A DNA stretch of 64,000 nucleotides, from contig NZ_CP033019.1 of NCBI RefSeq assembly GCF_003667705.1, positions 4,216,001 through 4,280,000 of the forward strand, in the 5' to 3' direction. This document shows positions 34,626 through 43,213 of this stretch, piece after piece. A model generated the notes under the pieces. That model did not search any database and was not told where the DNA came from. It saw nothing but the letters and a program-made list of their open reading frames with translations. Position 1 is the first letter of the stretch. The number at the start of each line of letters is the position of its first letter. A program made the position numbers and the translations under genes. This DNA comes from Janthinobacterium agaricidamnosum. GTDB taxonomy: Bacteria; Pseudomonadota; Gammaproteobacteria; Burkholderiales; Burkholderiaceae_D.

Positions 34626-35186
34626 ATGAAAAAGCAATTGTTTGCAGTAGTTGTTGGCGCCGCCCTGGCATTCCCATTGTTCGCCCAAGCTGAAGGCGCT
34701 TACGTCGGCGTTAACGTCGGCCGTTCCGAATTGAAAGCATCGGACGAATTTGATTCGATCAAAAAAAGCGACACCGGCTACAAAGCTTACGCTGGCTATG
34801 ACTTTACGCAAAACTTCGGCGCGGAAGCTGGCTATGTCGACTTCGGCAAACTGACAGAGAAATTTGACGGCGGAAAAATGGAAGTGAAAAGCCATGCATT
34901 CTACGTCGCCGCCACCGGCACCCTGCCACTGAACGAACAGTTCTCGCTGTTCGCCAAGGCTGGCGTATCGCAGAACCGCACCAAAGCCACCGTCAGCGAA
35001 CTCAATTTCAGCGAGAGCGTGTCGAAAAACAAAACTTCCGCCCTGTTTGGTATCGGTGCTGCTTACAACATCAATAAAAACCTGTCGGCTGTTGCGGAAT
35101 ACGAAAACTTCGGCAAAGTAGCAAACGAAGATGGCTCCAAAGTGAAAGCTGACCTGCTGTCGATCGGCCTGCGTTACAAGTTCTAA
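34626..35186 (+). CDS. Small outer-membrane beta-barrel protein (OmpA N-terminal/OmpX-like)
   Basis: The 186-residue protein has signal peptide MKKQLFAVVVGAALAFPLFA ending AQA. The mature part is an eight-stranded barrel: alternating strands such as GAYVGVNVGRSELKA, GYKAYAGYDFTQNFGAEAGY, SHAFYVAATGTLPLNEQFSL and a final LLSIGLRYKF ending in Phe, the outer-membrane assembly signal. There is no peptidoglycan-binding OmpA domain. Codons are less GC-rich and resemble those of highly expressed genes. It has its own promoter and a terminator shortly after the stop codon, so it is monocistronic. Confidence 0.85.
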   Translation: MKKQLFAVVVGAALAFPLFAQAEGAYVGVNVGRSELKASDEFDSIKKSDTGYKAYAGYDFTQNFGAEAGYVDFGKLTEKFDGGKMEVKSHAFYVAATGTLPLNEQFSLFAKAGVSQNRTKATVSELNFSESVSKNKTSALFGIGAAYNINKNLSAVAEYENFGKVANEDGSKVKADLLSIGLRYKF

Positions 35187-35233
35187 TTCACGCTTGCGCG
35201 AATGAATCTCCTGCCGATGTAATGGCGGATAAG

Positions 35234-35259
35234 AAACCGGCTGCACAGCCGGTTTTTTT
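35234..35259 (+). terminator. Rho-independent terminator after outer-membrane barrel gene
   Basis: AAACCGGCT-GCAC-AGCCGGTTT is followed by further T residues. This nine-pair GC-rich stem lies 48 bases past the stop codon. Confidence 0.88.
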
Positions 35260-35329
35260 ATGGGCGAATGGCGTGCAGGCGGCATGGATGCTAAGATCGC
35301 GCCCTGAGATTTTAAGAAGGCACCTTGCC

Positions 35330-35683
35330 ATGATGACCAAAGACGACGTAACCGAACTGTTTGCCAATATCGCCGAGAACGCGCCGTGGGATTTGTCCCA
35401 GCCGCTGCTGTGGGGCTATTACTTCACCAACCCGACGTCCGAGCCGCTGGAACAGGCCGCCACCTTGCTGGCGCTGCAGGGCTACCGCCCCGTGGAACTG
35501 TACCAGCCGGAACTCGACGATCCGGCGGCACCGCCCGTGTGGGTGCTGCACGTGGAAAAGGCCGAAGTGCACGGCGTCGACAGCCTGCATGCGCGCAATG
35601 GCGAACTGATGGCATTTGCGCAGGACAACCAGCTGGCCAGCTATGACGGCATGGACGTGGGCCCCGTCGGTGCGGCGGCGTAA
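35330..35683 (+). CDS. rraB: Ribonuclease E inhibitor RraB family protein
   Basis: This 117-residue acidic cytoplasmic protein starts MMTKDDVTELFANIAENAPW; AAGAAGG lies ahead of the ATG at 35330. The segment RPVELYQPELDDPAAPPVWV followed by LHVEKAEVHGVDSLHARNGE matches the RraB fold (formerly YjgD), in which a small alpha/beta protein binds RNase E and alters its substrate choice. Similar proteins in this lineage are annotated as RraB-like. Binding to RNase E is inferred. The gene is monocistronic, between two terminators. Confidence 0.7.
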   Translation: MMTKDDVTELFANIAENAPWDLSQPLLWGYYFTNPTSEPLEQAATLLALQGYRPVELYQPELDDPAAPPVWVLHVEKAEVHGVDSLHARNGELMAFAQDNQLASYDGMDVGPVGAAA

Positions 35684-35701
35684 TCCGACGACATTACGCA
35701 T

Positions 35702-35730
35702 AAAAAAACGGCGCCCGCGGGCGCCGTTTT
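35702..35730. terminator. Bidirectional terminator between rraB and hom
   Basis: AAAACGGCGCCCGCGGGCGCCGTTTT is fully self-complementary, with an A run on one side and T run on the other. It serves the convergent genes rraB (plus) and hom (minus), whose ends are 67 bases apart. Confidence 0.88.
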
Positions 35731-35750
35731 GCATGGATCGCTGAAAACGT

Positions 35751-37073
35751 TTAGCTGAGGTTTTCCAGGCGGATCTTGGTGACCGTGCCCACCACGCTGT
35801 TCAACGCTTCCATCTTCTCGATGGCGGCCGTGACGTTCTTTTCCTGCGTCTGGTGCGTCAGCATGATGATGTCCGTATGCGTCTCGCCCTCGGCCGGCTC
35901 TTTTTGCAGCATGGCGTCGATCGAGATGCCGCGTTCGGCCAGGATGCGCGTCAGGTCGGCCAGCACTCCCGGCTGGTCGGCCACATGCATGCGCAGGTAG
36001 TAGCTGGTGGTGATTTCCGACATCGGCAGGATTTCGATGTTGGTCATCGCGTTCGGCTGGAACGCCAGGTGCGGCACGCGGTGTTCCGGGTCGGCCGTGG
36101 CCAGGCGCGTGATGTCGACCAGGTCGGCGATCACCGACGAGGCGGTCGGCTCGGCACCGGCGCCGCGGCCCGAATACAGGCTGGCGCCGACGGCGTCGCC
36201 ATGCACCAGCACCGCGTTCATCGCGCCTTCCACGTTGGCGATCAGGCGCTTGGCCGGAATCAGGGTCGGATGCACGCGCAGCTCGATGCCTTCCACGCCA
36301 TTGACGGTGGCGCGCTTGGTGATGCCCAGCAGCTTGATGCGGTAGCCCAGCTGCTCGGCGTAGCGGATGTCGACGGCATTGAGGTTGCTGATGCCTTCCA
36401 CGTAGGCCTTGTCGAACTGCACCGGAATGCCGAAAGCGATGGCCGACATGATGGTGGCCTTGTGCGCGGCGTCGACGCCTTCGATGTCGAAGGTGGGGTC
36501 GGCTTCCGCGTAACCGAGTTCCTGCGCCTGTTTCAGCACGGTGGCGAAATCGAGGCCCTTGTCGCGCATCTCGGACAGGATGAAATTGGTGGTGCCGTTG
36601 ATGATGCCGGCGATCCATTCGATGCGGTTGGCCGTCAAGCCTTCGCGCAGCGCCTTGATGATGGGGATGCCGCCGGCGACGGCCGCCTCGAAGGCCACCA
36701 TCACGCCCTTGTCCTGGGCGGCGGCGAAGATTTCGTTGCCGTGCACGGCCAGCAGCGCCTTGTTGGCCGTCACCACGTGCTTGCCGTTGGCGATGGCCTG
36801 CATCACCAGGGTTTTCGACAGGTCGTAGCCGCCGATCAGTTCGACGACGATGTCGATCTCGGGATCGTTGACGATCAGGTAAGGGTCATTGACGACCTTG
36901 CAGCCGCCGGCGACGAGCGCTTCGGCGCGCGCCACGTCGCGCACGGCGACGGCGACGACGTCAATGCCGCGGCCCGCGCGGCGCTTGATTTCTTCCTGGT
37001 TGCGTTTCAGGACGCTGAACGTGCCGTAACCGACGTTGCCCAGGCCCAGCAGGCCGATCTTGATGGATTTCAT
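35751..37073 (-). CDS. hom: Homoserine dehydrogenase
   Basis: The 440-residue monofunctional enzyme reduces aspartate semialdehyde to homoserine for threonine and methionine synthesis. The NAD(P)-binding fold is at the N-terminus (IGLLGLGNVGYGTFSVL). The catalytic region includes FEAAVAGGIPIIKALREGLT and EWIAGIINGTTNFILSEM, with the catalytic Lys in the AEADPTFDIEGVDAAHKATI region. Residues about 355-435 form an ACT domain (ADQPGVLADLTRILAERGIS), the site of feedback control by threonine. The gene follows the aminotransferase gene by 74 bases in the same direction. In many relatives thrC comes next, but here the next gene is rraB on the other strand. Confidence 0.95.
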   Translation of the reverse strand: MKSIKIGLLGLGNVGYGTFSVLKRNQEEIKRRAGRGIDVVAVAVRDVARAEALVAGGCKVVNDPYLIVNDPEIDIVVELIGGYDLSKTLVMQAIANGKHVVTANKALLAVHGNEIFAAAQDKGVMVAFEAAVAGGIPIIKALREGLTANRIEWIAGIINGTTNFILSEMRDKGLDFATVLKQAQELGYAEADPTFDIEGVDAAHKATIMSAIAFGIPVQFDKAYVEGISNLNAVDIRYAEQLGYRIKLLGITKRATVNGVEGIELRVHPTLIPAKRLIANVEGAMNAVLVHGDAVGASLYSGRGAGAEPTASSVIADLVDITRLATADPEHRVPHLAFQPNAMTNIEILPMSEITTSYYLRMHVADQPGVLADLTRILAERGISIDAMLQKEPAEGETHTDIIMLTHQTQEKNVTAAIEKMEALNSVVGTVTKIRLENLS

Positions 37074-37147
37074 AGTTGTGCTTGACTGCTCATAAGTGGC
37101 GCCCCCTTGGGCGGCGCCAGGTTGATCGAGATTGCTGCTGCTGGCTT

Positions 37148-38377
37148 TCAGCCCCGGCCGTGACGCTTGCGATAGCCTTCGAGGAAGCGCGCAATGCGCC
37201 CCATGGCCTCGGTCAGGTCATCGGAGTTGGGCAGGAAGACGACGCGGAAATGGTCGGGCGCGATCCAGTTGAAGCCCGTGCCCTGCACGATCAGGACCTT
37301 GGCTTCGGCCAGTAATTCATAGGCAAACTGCTGGTCGTCGGCGATCGGGTAGATCTCCGGGTCCAGGCGCGGGAACATGTACAGCGCGGCCTTCGGCTTG
37401 ACACAGGTGACGCCCGGAATATCGGTCAGCAGCTTGTGCGCCAGGTCGCGCTGTTTCAACAGGCGCCCGCCGGGCCCCACCAGGTCTTGTATGCTCTGGT
37501 AGCCGCCTAGCGCCGTCTGGATGGCAAACTGCCCCGGCGCATTGGCGCATAGCCGCATCGAGGCCAGCATGTTGAGGCCCTCGATGTAATCTTTGGCGTG
37601 GCGCTTTTCGCCCGAGACCACCATCCAGCCGGAACGGTAGCCGCAGGAGCGGTAATTCTTCGACAGGCCGTTCATGGTAATGAACAGCACGTCGTCGGCC
37701 AGCGAGGCGATCGACACGTGCTCGGCTTCGTCGTACAGCACCTTGTCGTAGATCTCGTCGGCGAAAATGATCAGTTGGTGCTGGCGCGCCAGTTCGACGA
37801 TCTGCAGCAGCACGGAAACCGGGTACAGCGCGCCGGTGGGATTGTTCGGGTTGATGACGACGATCGCCTTGGTCTGCGGCGTGATCTTGCGGCGCATGTC
37901 CTCGATGTCGGGATACCACTCGTTCTGCTCGTCGCACACATAATGCACGGGATTGCCGCCCGACAGGCTGACGGCGGCCGTCCACAGCGGATAATCGGGC
38001 GCCGGCACCAGCACTTCGTCGCCACTGTTGAGCAGGGCGTTCATCGACATGACGATCAGTTCGGAAGCTCCATTGCCCAGGTAAATGTCATCGATGGTCA
38101 CGCCGGCGATATTCTTGCCCTGCGTGTAGTGCATGACGGCCTTGCGCGGCGCGAACATGCCTTTCGAATCCGTATAGCCGGCCGCGTTCTGCAGATTGAG
38201 CATCATGTCGCGCACGATCTCGTCGGGCGGATCGAAGCCGAATACGGCCAGATTGCCGATATTGAGCTTGGTGATCTTGTGGCCTTCTTCTTCCATTTGC
38301 CTGGATTTTTCCAGGACCGGGCCGCGGATGTCGTAGCAGACGTCCGCCAATTTATTCGATTTCTGAATCGGTCGCAA
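37148..38377 (-). CDS. PLP-dependent aminotransferase, AlaA/AlaC type
   Basis: The 409-residue class I aminotransferase probably makes alanine from pyruvate with glutamate as donor. Key segments are KLADVCYDIRGPVLEKSRQM at the start, the cofactor-ring contacts in INPNNPTGALYP and IFADEIYDKVLYDEAEH, the Schiff-base Lys in MNGLSKNYRSCGYRSGW, and the substrate Arg in the DHFRVVFLPN region. The start codon is TTG at 38377 with AGGGA upstream; no ATG fits the conserved N-terminus. It lies directly before hom, a conserved pairing in betaproteobacteria. Confidence 0.88.
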   Translation of the reverse strand: MRPIQKSNKLADVCYDIRGPVLEKSRQMEEEGHKITKLNIGNLAVFGFDPPDEIVRDMMLNLQNAAGYTDSKGMFAPRKAVMHYTQGKNIAGVTIDDIYLGNGASELIVMSMNALLNSGDEVLVPAPDYPLWTAAVSLSGGNPVHYVCDEQNEWYPDIEDMRRKITPQTKAIVVINPNNPTGALYPVSVLLQIVELARQHQLIIFADEIYDKVLYDEAEHVSIASLADDVLFITMNGLSKNYRSCGYRSGWMVVSGEKRHAKDYIEGLNMLASMRLCANAPGQFAIQTALGGYQSIQDLVGPGGRLLKQRDLAHKLLTDIPGVTCVKPKAALYMFPRLDPEIYPIADDQQFAYELLAEAKVLIVQGTGFNWIAPDHFRVVFLPNSDDLTEAMGRIARFLEGYRKRHGRG

Positions 38378-38800
38378 AATAAATCCCTGTCGTGATGCGG
38401 CGCGGAGACTTGAGCTTGCAGCGTGGCCGCCGCGCCAGAACTATGAACCCGTGAAACTGCGATGCGAAAGACTGCAAGGCGAAAACAACCATTCTCGCCG
38501 AAAACAGGCCATTTTATCAAATTAAACATGGCGAACTGCAGCATTTGACGCCGATTCTGCCACGCCGGCGCAGCCGGACGACTATCGGGCGGGCGCCATC
38601 TTCATCTTCCCTTAATCTTGCAGCATTACCATGGCGCCAGCATGCAGCGCCACTGTGGCGCCGAACATTGCAAATTGGAAAGGATGTTGCTTTTCAGTCG
38701 CTCTTTTCTGTCATTTATGGCATGCTTACGCCCTTGGCCGCGGCACCCAGTTTGGCCGCGCGCGTACCGATCAACCGACACGACCAGCCCCGATATCGCC
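38378..38800. other. Divergent intergenic region between aminotransferase and Mth938-like gene
   Basis: These 423 bases separate two divergent operons and should hold promoters for both. Short frames occur but none has a good ribosome binding site or recognisable product. No terminator or RNA gene is evident, and I cannot place the promoters with confidence. Confidence 0.5.
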
Positions 38801-39193
38801 ATGAAACTCCACGCCAGCAGCACCCAACAATACCAGACTGTCACCGGCTATGACGAAAACGGCGTCGAGATCAATGCCCAGCCGTACAACTACAGCCTGA
38901 TCGTCATGCCGGAAACGCCGCCGCGCGCGTGGGAAGTGGACAGTTTCGAACAATTGAACGAGGCGCATTTCGCGCAAATCCTGGCCGATGCGCCCGACGT
39001 GGTCATCCTCGGCACGGGCGAGCGCCAGCGCTTCGTGCACCCGAAGCTGACGGCCGCGCTGACCATGCGCCGCATCGGCGTCGAATGCATGGATAGCCAG
39101 GCTGCCTGCCGCACCTACAACATCCTCATGGGCGAGGGCCGCAAAGTCACCCTGGCACTGATCCTGGCCCCGGCCGCAGGCAAGGCTGCATGA
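38801..39193 (+). CDS. Mth938-like (DUF498/NDUFAF3-type) domain protein
   Basis: The 130-residue cytoplasmic protein starts MKLHASSTQQYQTVTGYDEN at ATG 38801. The family motif DVVILGTGERQRFVHPKLTA is followed by MRRIGVECMDSQAACRTYNI and LMGEGRKVTLALILA. Members adopt an alpha/beta fold related to mammalian NDUFAF3/AAMDC; the bacterial role is unknown. The stop codon overlaps the start of arnT (ATGA), so the two are cotranscribed, a linkage often seen in this lineage. Confidence 0.85.
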   Translation: MKLHASSTQQYQTVTGYDENGVEINAQPYNYSLIVMPETPPRAWEVDSFEQLNEAHFAQILADAPDVVILGTGERQRFVHPKLTAALTMRRIGVECMDSQAACRTYNILMGEGRKVTLALILAPAAGKAA

Positions 39194-40863
39194 AAATCAA
39201 TGTCAACGAACTGCACTCGTCGCGGGTGCTGATGTGGTCCCTGCTGGGCATCTTCATCGTCGTCACCCTGTATGCGCTGGGCGTGCGCACCCTGGTGCCG
39301 CCCGACGAGGGCCGCTACGCCGAGATGGCGCGCGAGATGTTCGTCACGGGCGACTGGATCACCACACGCCTGAACGGCATCAAGTACTTTGAAAAACCGC
39401 CGCTGCAAACGTGGATGAATGCGCTGACCTTCGCCGCCTTCGGCCTGGGCGAGTGGCAGGCGCGCCTGTGGACTGGCCTGTGCGGCATCATCGGCGTGTG
39501 CATGACGGCGTACGCGGGCAAGAAGGTCTTCGGCCCGCGCGTGGGCCTGTATGCGGGCCTGGTGCTGGCGTCGAGCCTGTTCTGGCTCGCTTCCGGCCAG
39601 ATCAATTCGCTGGACATGGGCCTGTCGGGCATGATGACCCTGACCCTGGGCAGCCTGCTGATCGCCCAGCGCGACGACGCCACGGCGACGGAGCGGCGCA
39701 ACTGGATGCTGGCCTGCTGGGCCGCCATGGCGCTGGCCGTGCTGGCCAAGGGCCTGATCGGCATCGTCCTGCCGGGCGCCGTGCTGGTGCTGTATTCGCT
39801 GTGTGCGCGCGACTGGCGCATCTGGACGCGTCTGCACCTGGTCAAGGGCTTGCTGGTGTTCTTTGCCATCGCCACGCCGTGGTTCGTGCTGGTCGCCCTG
39901 CGCAATCCGGAGCAGCCGCATTTCTTCTTCATCCACGAGCATTTCCAGCGCTTCCTGATGAAGGGCCACAAGCGCGAAGGCGCCTGGTATTACTTCCTCG
40001 TGCTGCTCATTCCCGGCATCCTGCCATGGATAGGCCTGCTGCCGCAAAGCCTGGCCGCCGCCTTCCAGCGTCAGGAAGGCGCCTTCCAGCCCCGTTTGAT
40101 GCTGCTGGTCTGGGCCGTCTTCATTTTCTTCTTCTTCAGCTATTCGACCTCGAAGCTGCCCGGCTATATCGTGCCCATCTTCCCGGCGCTGGCCTTGCTG
40201 GTGGCGCTGTACCTGGAATCGGCGTCGCGCCGCCAGCGCCTGTTCGCCGCCGGCCTGCTGTGCGTGCTGGGCGCTGCCATCCTGATCGGCGGACCGATCG
40301 CCTTCGGCAAGGCCAGCGCGCGCGATCCGGCAGCATTGATTGCATTGAAAGGCTACCAGCCATGGCTGATGGCGGCCGGCTTCTTCGCCCTGGCCGGCGG
40401 CGCCCTGGCCTTGCTGCATGCGCGCCAGCTGCGCCGCGACATGACGGTGCTGACGATCGCCGGCGCCGGCTTCCTGGCCACGCACTGCATCCTGGCCGGC
40501 TCCGAACTGTATGGCCAGAACCGCGCAGGCACCGACATGCTGCCGCAGATCCAGGCCGAACTGACGGCCGATACCAAGCTCTATTCGGTCGGCATCTACG
40601 AACAGTCGTTGACCTATTATCTGCAGCGGCCCGTGATCCTCGTCGATTACTGGGATGAATTCACGTTTGGCCTGAAACAGCAGCCGGAACTGTCGATCCC
40701 GAACATCGAGCCTTTCATCACGCAATGGACGAACGATGCCAACGCCGGCGTGCGCGACATGGCCATTATCAGCCTGGACCGCTACAAGGAATTGCAACAA
40801 CGTGGCGTGCCCATGCGTGTCATTGCCGAGGACGCGCGCCGCATGGTCATTGCCAACAAATAA
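39190..40863 (+). CDS. arnT: ArnT-type glycosyltransferase (Ara4N transfer to lipid A)
   Basis: The 557-residue integral membrane enzyme of the GT83/GT39 group has about twelve helices. The first periplasmic loop has the catalytic-type acidic motif PPDEGRYAEMAREMFVTGDW and then KYFEKPPLQTWMNALTFAAF, both characteristic of ArnT. ArnT moves 4-amino-4-deoxy-L-arabinose from undecaprenyl phosphate to lipid A phosphates, lowering negative charge and giving resistance to polymyxin and other cationic peptides. The arnB, arnC, arnA and arnD genes follow. A 206-base gap separates arnT from arnB, so a second promoter there is possible. Confidence 0.9.
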   Translation: MKINVNELHSSRVLMWSLLGIFIVVTLYALGVRTLVPPDEGRYAEMAREMFVTGDWITTRLNGIKYFEKPPLQTWMNALTFAAFGLGEWQARLWTGLCGIIGVCMTAYAGKKVFGPRVGLYAGLVLASSLFWLASGQINSLDMGLSGMMTLTLGSLLIAQRDDATATERRNWMLACWAAMALAVLAKGLIGIVLPGAVLVLYSLCARDWRIWTRLHLVKGLLVFFAIATPWFVLVALRNPEQPHFFFIHEHFQRFLMKGHKREGAWYYFLVLLIPGILPWIGLLPQSLAAAFQRQEGAFQPRLMLLVWAVFIFFFFSYSTSKLPGYIVPIFPALALLVALYLESASRRQRLFAAGLLCVLGAAILIGGPIAFGKASARDPAALIALKGYQPWLMAAGFFALAGGALALLHARQLRRDMTVLTIAGAGFLATHCILAGSELYGQNRAGTDMLPQIQAELTADTKLYSVGIYEQSLTYYLQRPVILVDYWDEFTFGLKQQPELSIPNIEPFITQWTNDANAGVRDMAIISLDRYKELQQRGVPMRVIAEDARRMVIANK

Positions 40864-41069
40864 TGTTTAACTGGGGCGCGAGGCAGCACGGATCGCGCCC
40901 CCGGCCAGCTTGCCCCGCCCCCGCATCGGCATGATTTTTTCACCGCTGAACCGGCTGCGCCGCCATACTGACGATATAAAATAGCCATGCCTGCCGGCCG
41001 CTTTTCACCATACGGCAGCCTCGGCAACACAGATACCCTGACACCATACCGACTCAAGAACCGCGCCCC

Positions 41070-42206
41070 ATGACCTCTACCCTGCCCTTTTTGCCTTTTT
41101 CCAAACCCACCATCGATGAGGCGACCATCGCCGCCGTCGGCGAGGTGCTGCGCTCGGGCTGGATCACCAGCGGCCCGAAAGTGCAGGCATTCGAAGCCCA
41201 GCTGTCCGAGTATTTCGGCGGGCGTCCCGTGCGCACCTTCAATTCGGGCACGTGCACCATGGAAATCGCGCTGCGCATCGCCGGTATTGGCCCCGGCGAC
41301 GAAGTCATCACCACGCCCGTGTCGTGGGTCGCGACGGCCAACGTCATCATCGAAGTGGGCGCCACGCCCGTGTTCGCCGATATCGATCCCGTCACCCGGA
41401 ATATCGACCTCGACAAGCTGGAAGCGGCCATCACTCCGCGTACGAAAGCCATCATCCCCGTCTACCTGTCCGGCCTGCCCGTTGACATGGACCGCCTGTA
41501 CGCGATTGCTGAAAAATACAATTTAAGGGTCGTGGAAGACGCGGCGCAGGCGTTCGGCTCCACCTGGAAAGGCAAGCGCATCGGCGCGTTTGGCGACTTC
41601 GTCTCGTTCAGCTTCCAGGCCAACAAGAACATCACCACGGGCGAAGGCGGCTGCCTCGTCCTGAACAACCTGGAAGAAGCGAAGCTGGCCGAGAAATATC
41701 GGCTGCAGGGTGTCACCCGCAGCGGCGTGGACGGCATCGACGTCGACGTGCTGGGCGGCAAATACAACATGAGCGACATCATGGCCGCCATCGGCCTGGG
41801 CCAGTTCGCCAATATCGACGCCATCACGGCCCACCGCCGCGCGCTGGCGCGCCACTATTTCGCGCAGTTCGGCAGCGACTTTGAAGCGGCCAGCGGCGCC
41901 CGGCTGCCCGTGCAGGACTTTGAAAACAGCAACTGGCATCTGTTCCAGATCATCCTGCCCGACAACGGCCCCGGCACGCGCGCCGCGTTCATGCACGCCA
42001 TGGCGCAGCAAAACGTGGGAACGGGCTATCATTACGCACCGATCCACCTGTTTACCATGTACCGCGAACGCGGCTTTACCGAGGGCATGTTCCCCGTCTC
42101 GGAACAGATCGGCCGCCTGACCGTGACCTTGCCGATGTTCTACGCCATGACGACACAGGACGTGGAACGCGCCGTCGCCACCGTCAAATCCATTCTCATC
42201 AAATGA
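41070..42206 (+). CDS. arnB: UDP-4-amino-4-deoxy-L-arabinose aminotransferase
   Basis: The 378-residue DegT/DnrJ/EryC1 aminotransferase uses PLP and glutamate to aminate UDP-4-keto-arabinose. It starts MTSTLPFLPFSKPTIDEATI, as in ArnB. The cofactor Lys is in SFQANKNITTGEGGCLVLN, and VVEDAAQAFGSTWKGKRIGA precedes it. WHLFQIILPDNGPGTRAAFM is followed by NVGTGYHYAPIHLFTMYRER. The stop codon overlaps the arnC start by four bases, so arnB to arnD are read as one operon. Confidence 0.92.
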   Translation: MTSTLPFLPFSKPTIDEATIAAVGEVLRSGWITSGPKVQAFEAQLSEYFGGRPVRTFNSGTCTMEIALRIAGIGPGDEVITTPVSWVATANVIIEVGATPVFADIDPVTRNIDLDKLEAAITPRTKAIIPVYLSGLPVDMDRLYAIAEKYNLRVVEDAAQAFGSTWKGKRIGAFGDFVSFSFQANKNITTGEGGCLVLNNLEEAKLAEKYRLQGVTRSGVDGIDVDVLGGKYNMSDIMAAIGLGQFANIDAITAHRRALARHYFAQFGSDFEAASGARLPVQDFENSNWHLFQIILPDNGPGTRAAFMHAMAQQNVGTGYHYAPIHLFTMYRERGFTEGMFPVSEQIGRLTVTLPMFYAMTTQDVERAVATVKSILIK

Positions 42207-43213
42207 GCAGCGCGCCGATGAAACCTGAACTGTCCGTAATCATTCCGATCTACAACGAGCAGGATGGCCTGGCCAGCCTGTTCGCCCGCCTGTATCCGGC
42301 CCTCGACGCCTTGCAGACGAGCTACGAGATCATCTTCATCAATGATGGCAGCCGCGACAACTCGGTGGCCATTCTGGCGGAACAGTTCCGCCAGCGCCCC
42401 GACGTCACACGCGTGATCTTATTCAACGGCAATTATGGCCAGCACATGGCCATCCTGGCCGGTTTTGAAGCCTCGCGCGGGCAGATCATGGTCACGCTCG
42501 ACGCCGACCTGCAGAACCCGCCCGAAGAAATCGGCAACCTGGTGGCGAAGATGCGCGAAGGTTACGATTACGTGGGCTCGATCCGGCGCAAGCGGCAAGA
42601 TTCCGCCTGGCGCACCCTGGCCTCGAAGATGATGAACCGCCTGCGCGAACGCATCACCAACATCAAGATCACGGACCAGGGCAACATGCTGCGGGCGTAT
42701 GGCCGCAATGTGATCGACCTGGTCAACCAGTGCGCCGAAGTGAACACCTTCGTGCCCGCCCTCGCCTACACGTTCGCCCGCAAGCCCACGGAAATCACCG
42801 TCGAGCACGAGGAAAGGGCCGCCGGCGAGTCGAAATATTCGCTGTACAGCCTGATCCGCCTCAATTTTGACCTCGTCACGGGTTTTTCGCTGATTCCCCT
42901 GCAAATCTTTTCCATGCTGGGCATGGCGATGTCGCTGGGCTCGGCGCTGCTGGTGGTCTTCCTGCTGGTACGCCGCTTCCTGCTGGGCGCGGAGGCCGAA
43001 GGCGTGTTCACCCTGTTCGCCATCGCCTTCTTCTTCATGGGCGTGATCCTGTTCGGCATCGGCCTGGTGGGCGAATACGTGGGACGCATCTTCCAGCAAG
43101 TGCGTGCCCGGCCCCGCTATGTGGTGCAAACCATCTTGCAGGATGGCATGGTCCAGGCGGAAGCCGAGGCGCCATCGTACGTGCGCCTGGAAAAGCGCCA
43201 GGTGAGCCGCTGA
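42203..43213 (+). CDS. arnC: Undecaprenyl-phosphate 4-deoxy-4-formamido-L-arabinose transferase
   Basis: The 336-residue GT2 glycosyltransferase has an N-terminal GT-A domain (LSVIIPIYNEQDGLASLFAR; TLDADLQNPPEEIGNLVAKM with the metal-binding Asp residues; KITDQGNMLRAYGRNVIDLV). Two C-terminal membrane helices follow (residues about 230-300). It transfers the formylated amino sugar to undecaprenyl phosphate at the inner membrane. Starts at 42203 or 42218 are both possible; the first gives the ATGA overlap with arnB. Confidence 0.92.
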   Translation: MSSAPMKPELSVIIPIYNEQDGLASLFARLYPALDALQTSYEIIFINDGSRDNSVAILAEQFRQRPDVTRVILFNGNYGQHMAILAGFEASRGQIMVTLDADLQNPPEEIGNLVAKMREGYDYVGSIRRKRQDSAWRTLASKMMNRLRERITNIKITDQGNMLRAYGRNVIDLVNQCAEVNTFVPALAYTFARKPTEITVEHEERAAGESKYSLYSLIRLNFDLVTGFSLIPLQIFSMLGMAMSLGSALLVVFLLVRRFLLGAEAEGVFTLFAIAFFFMGVILFGIGLVGEYVGRIFQQVRARPRYVVQTILQDGMVQAEAEAPSYVRLEKRQVSR

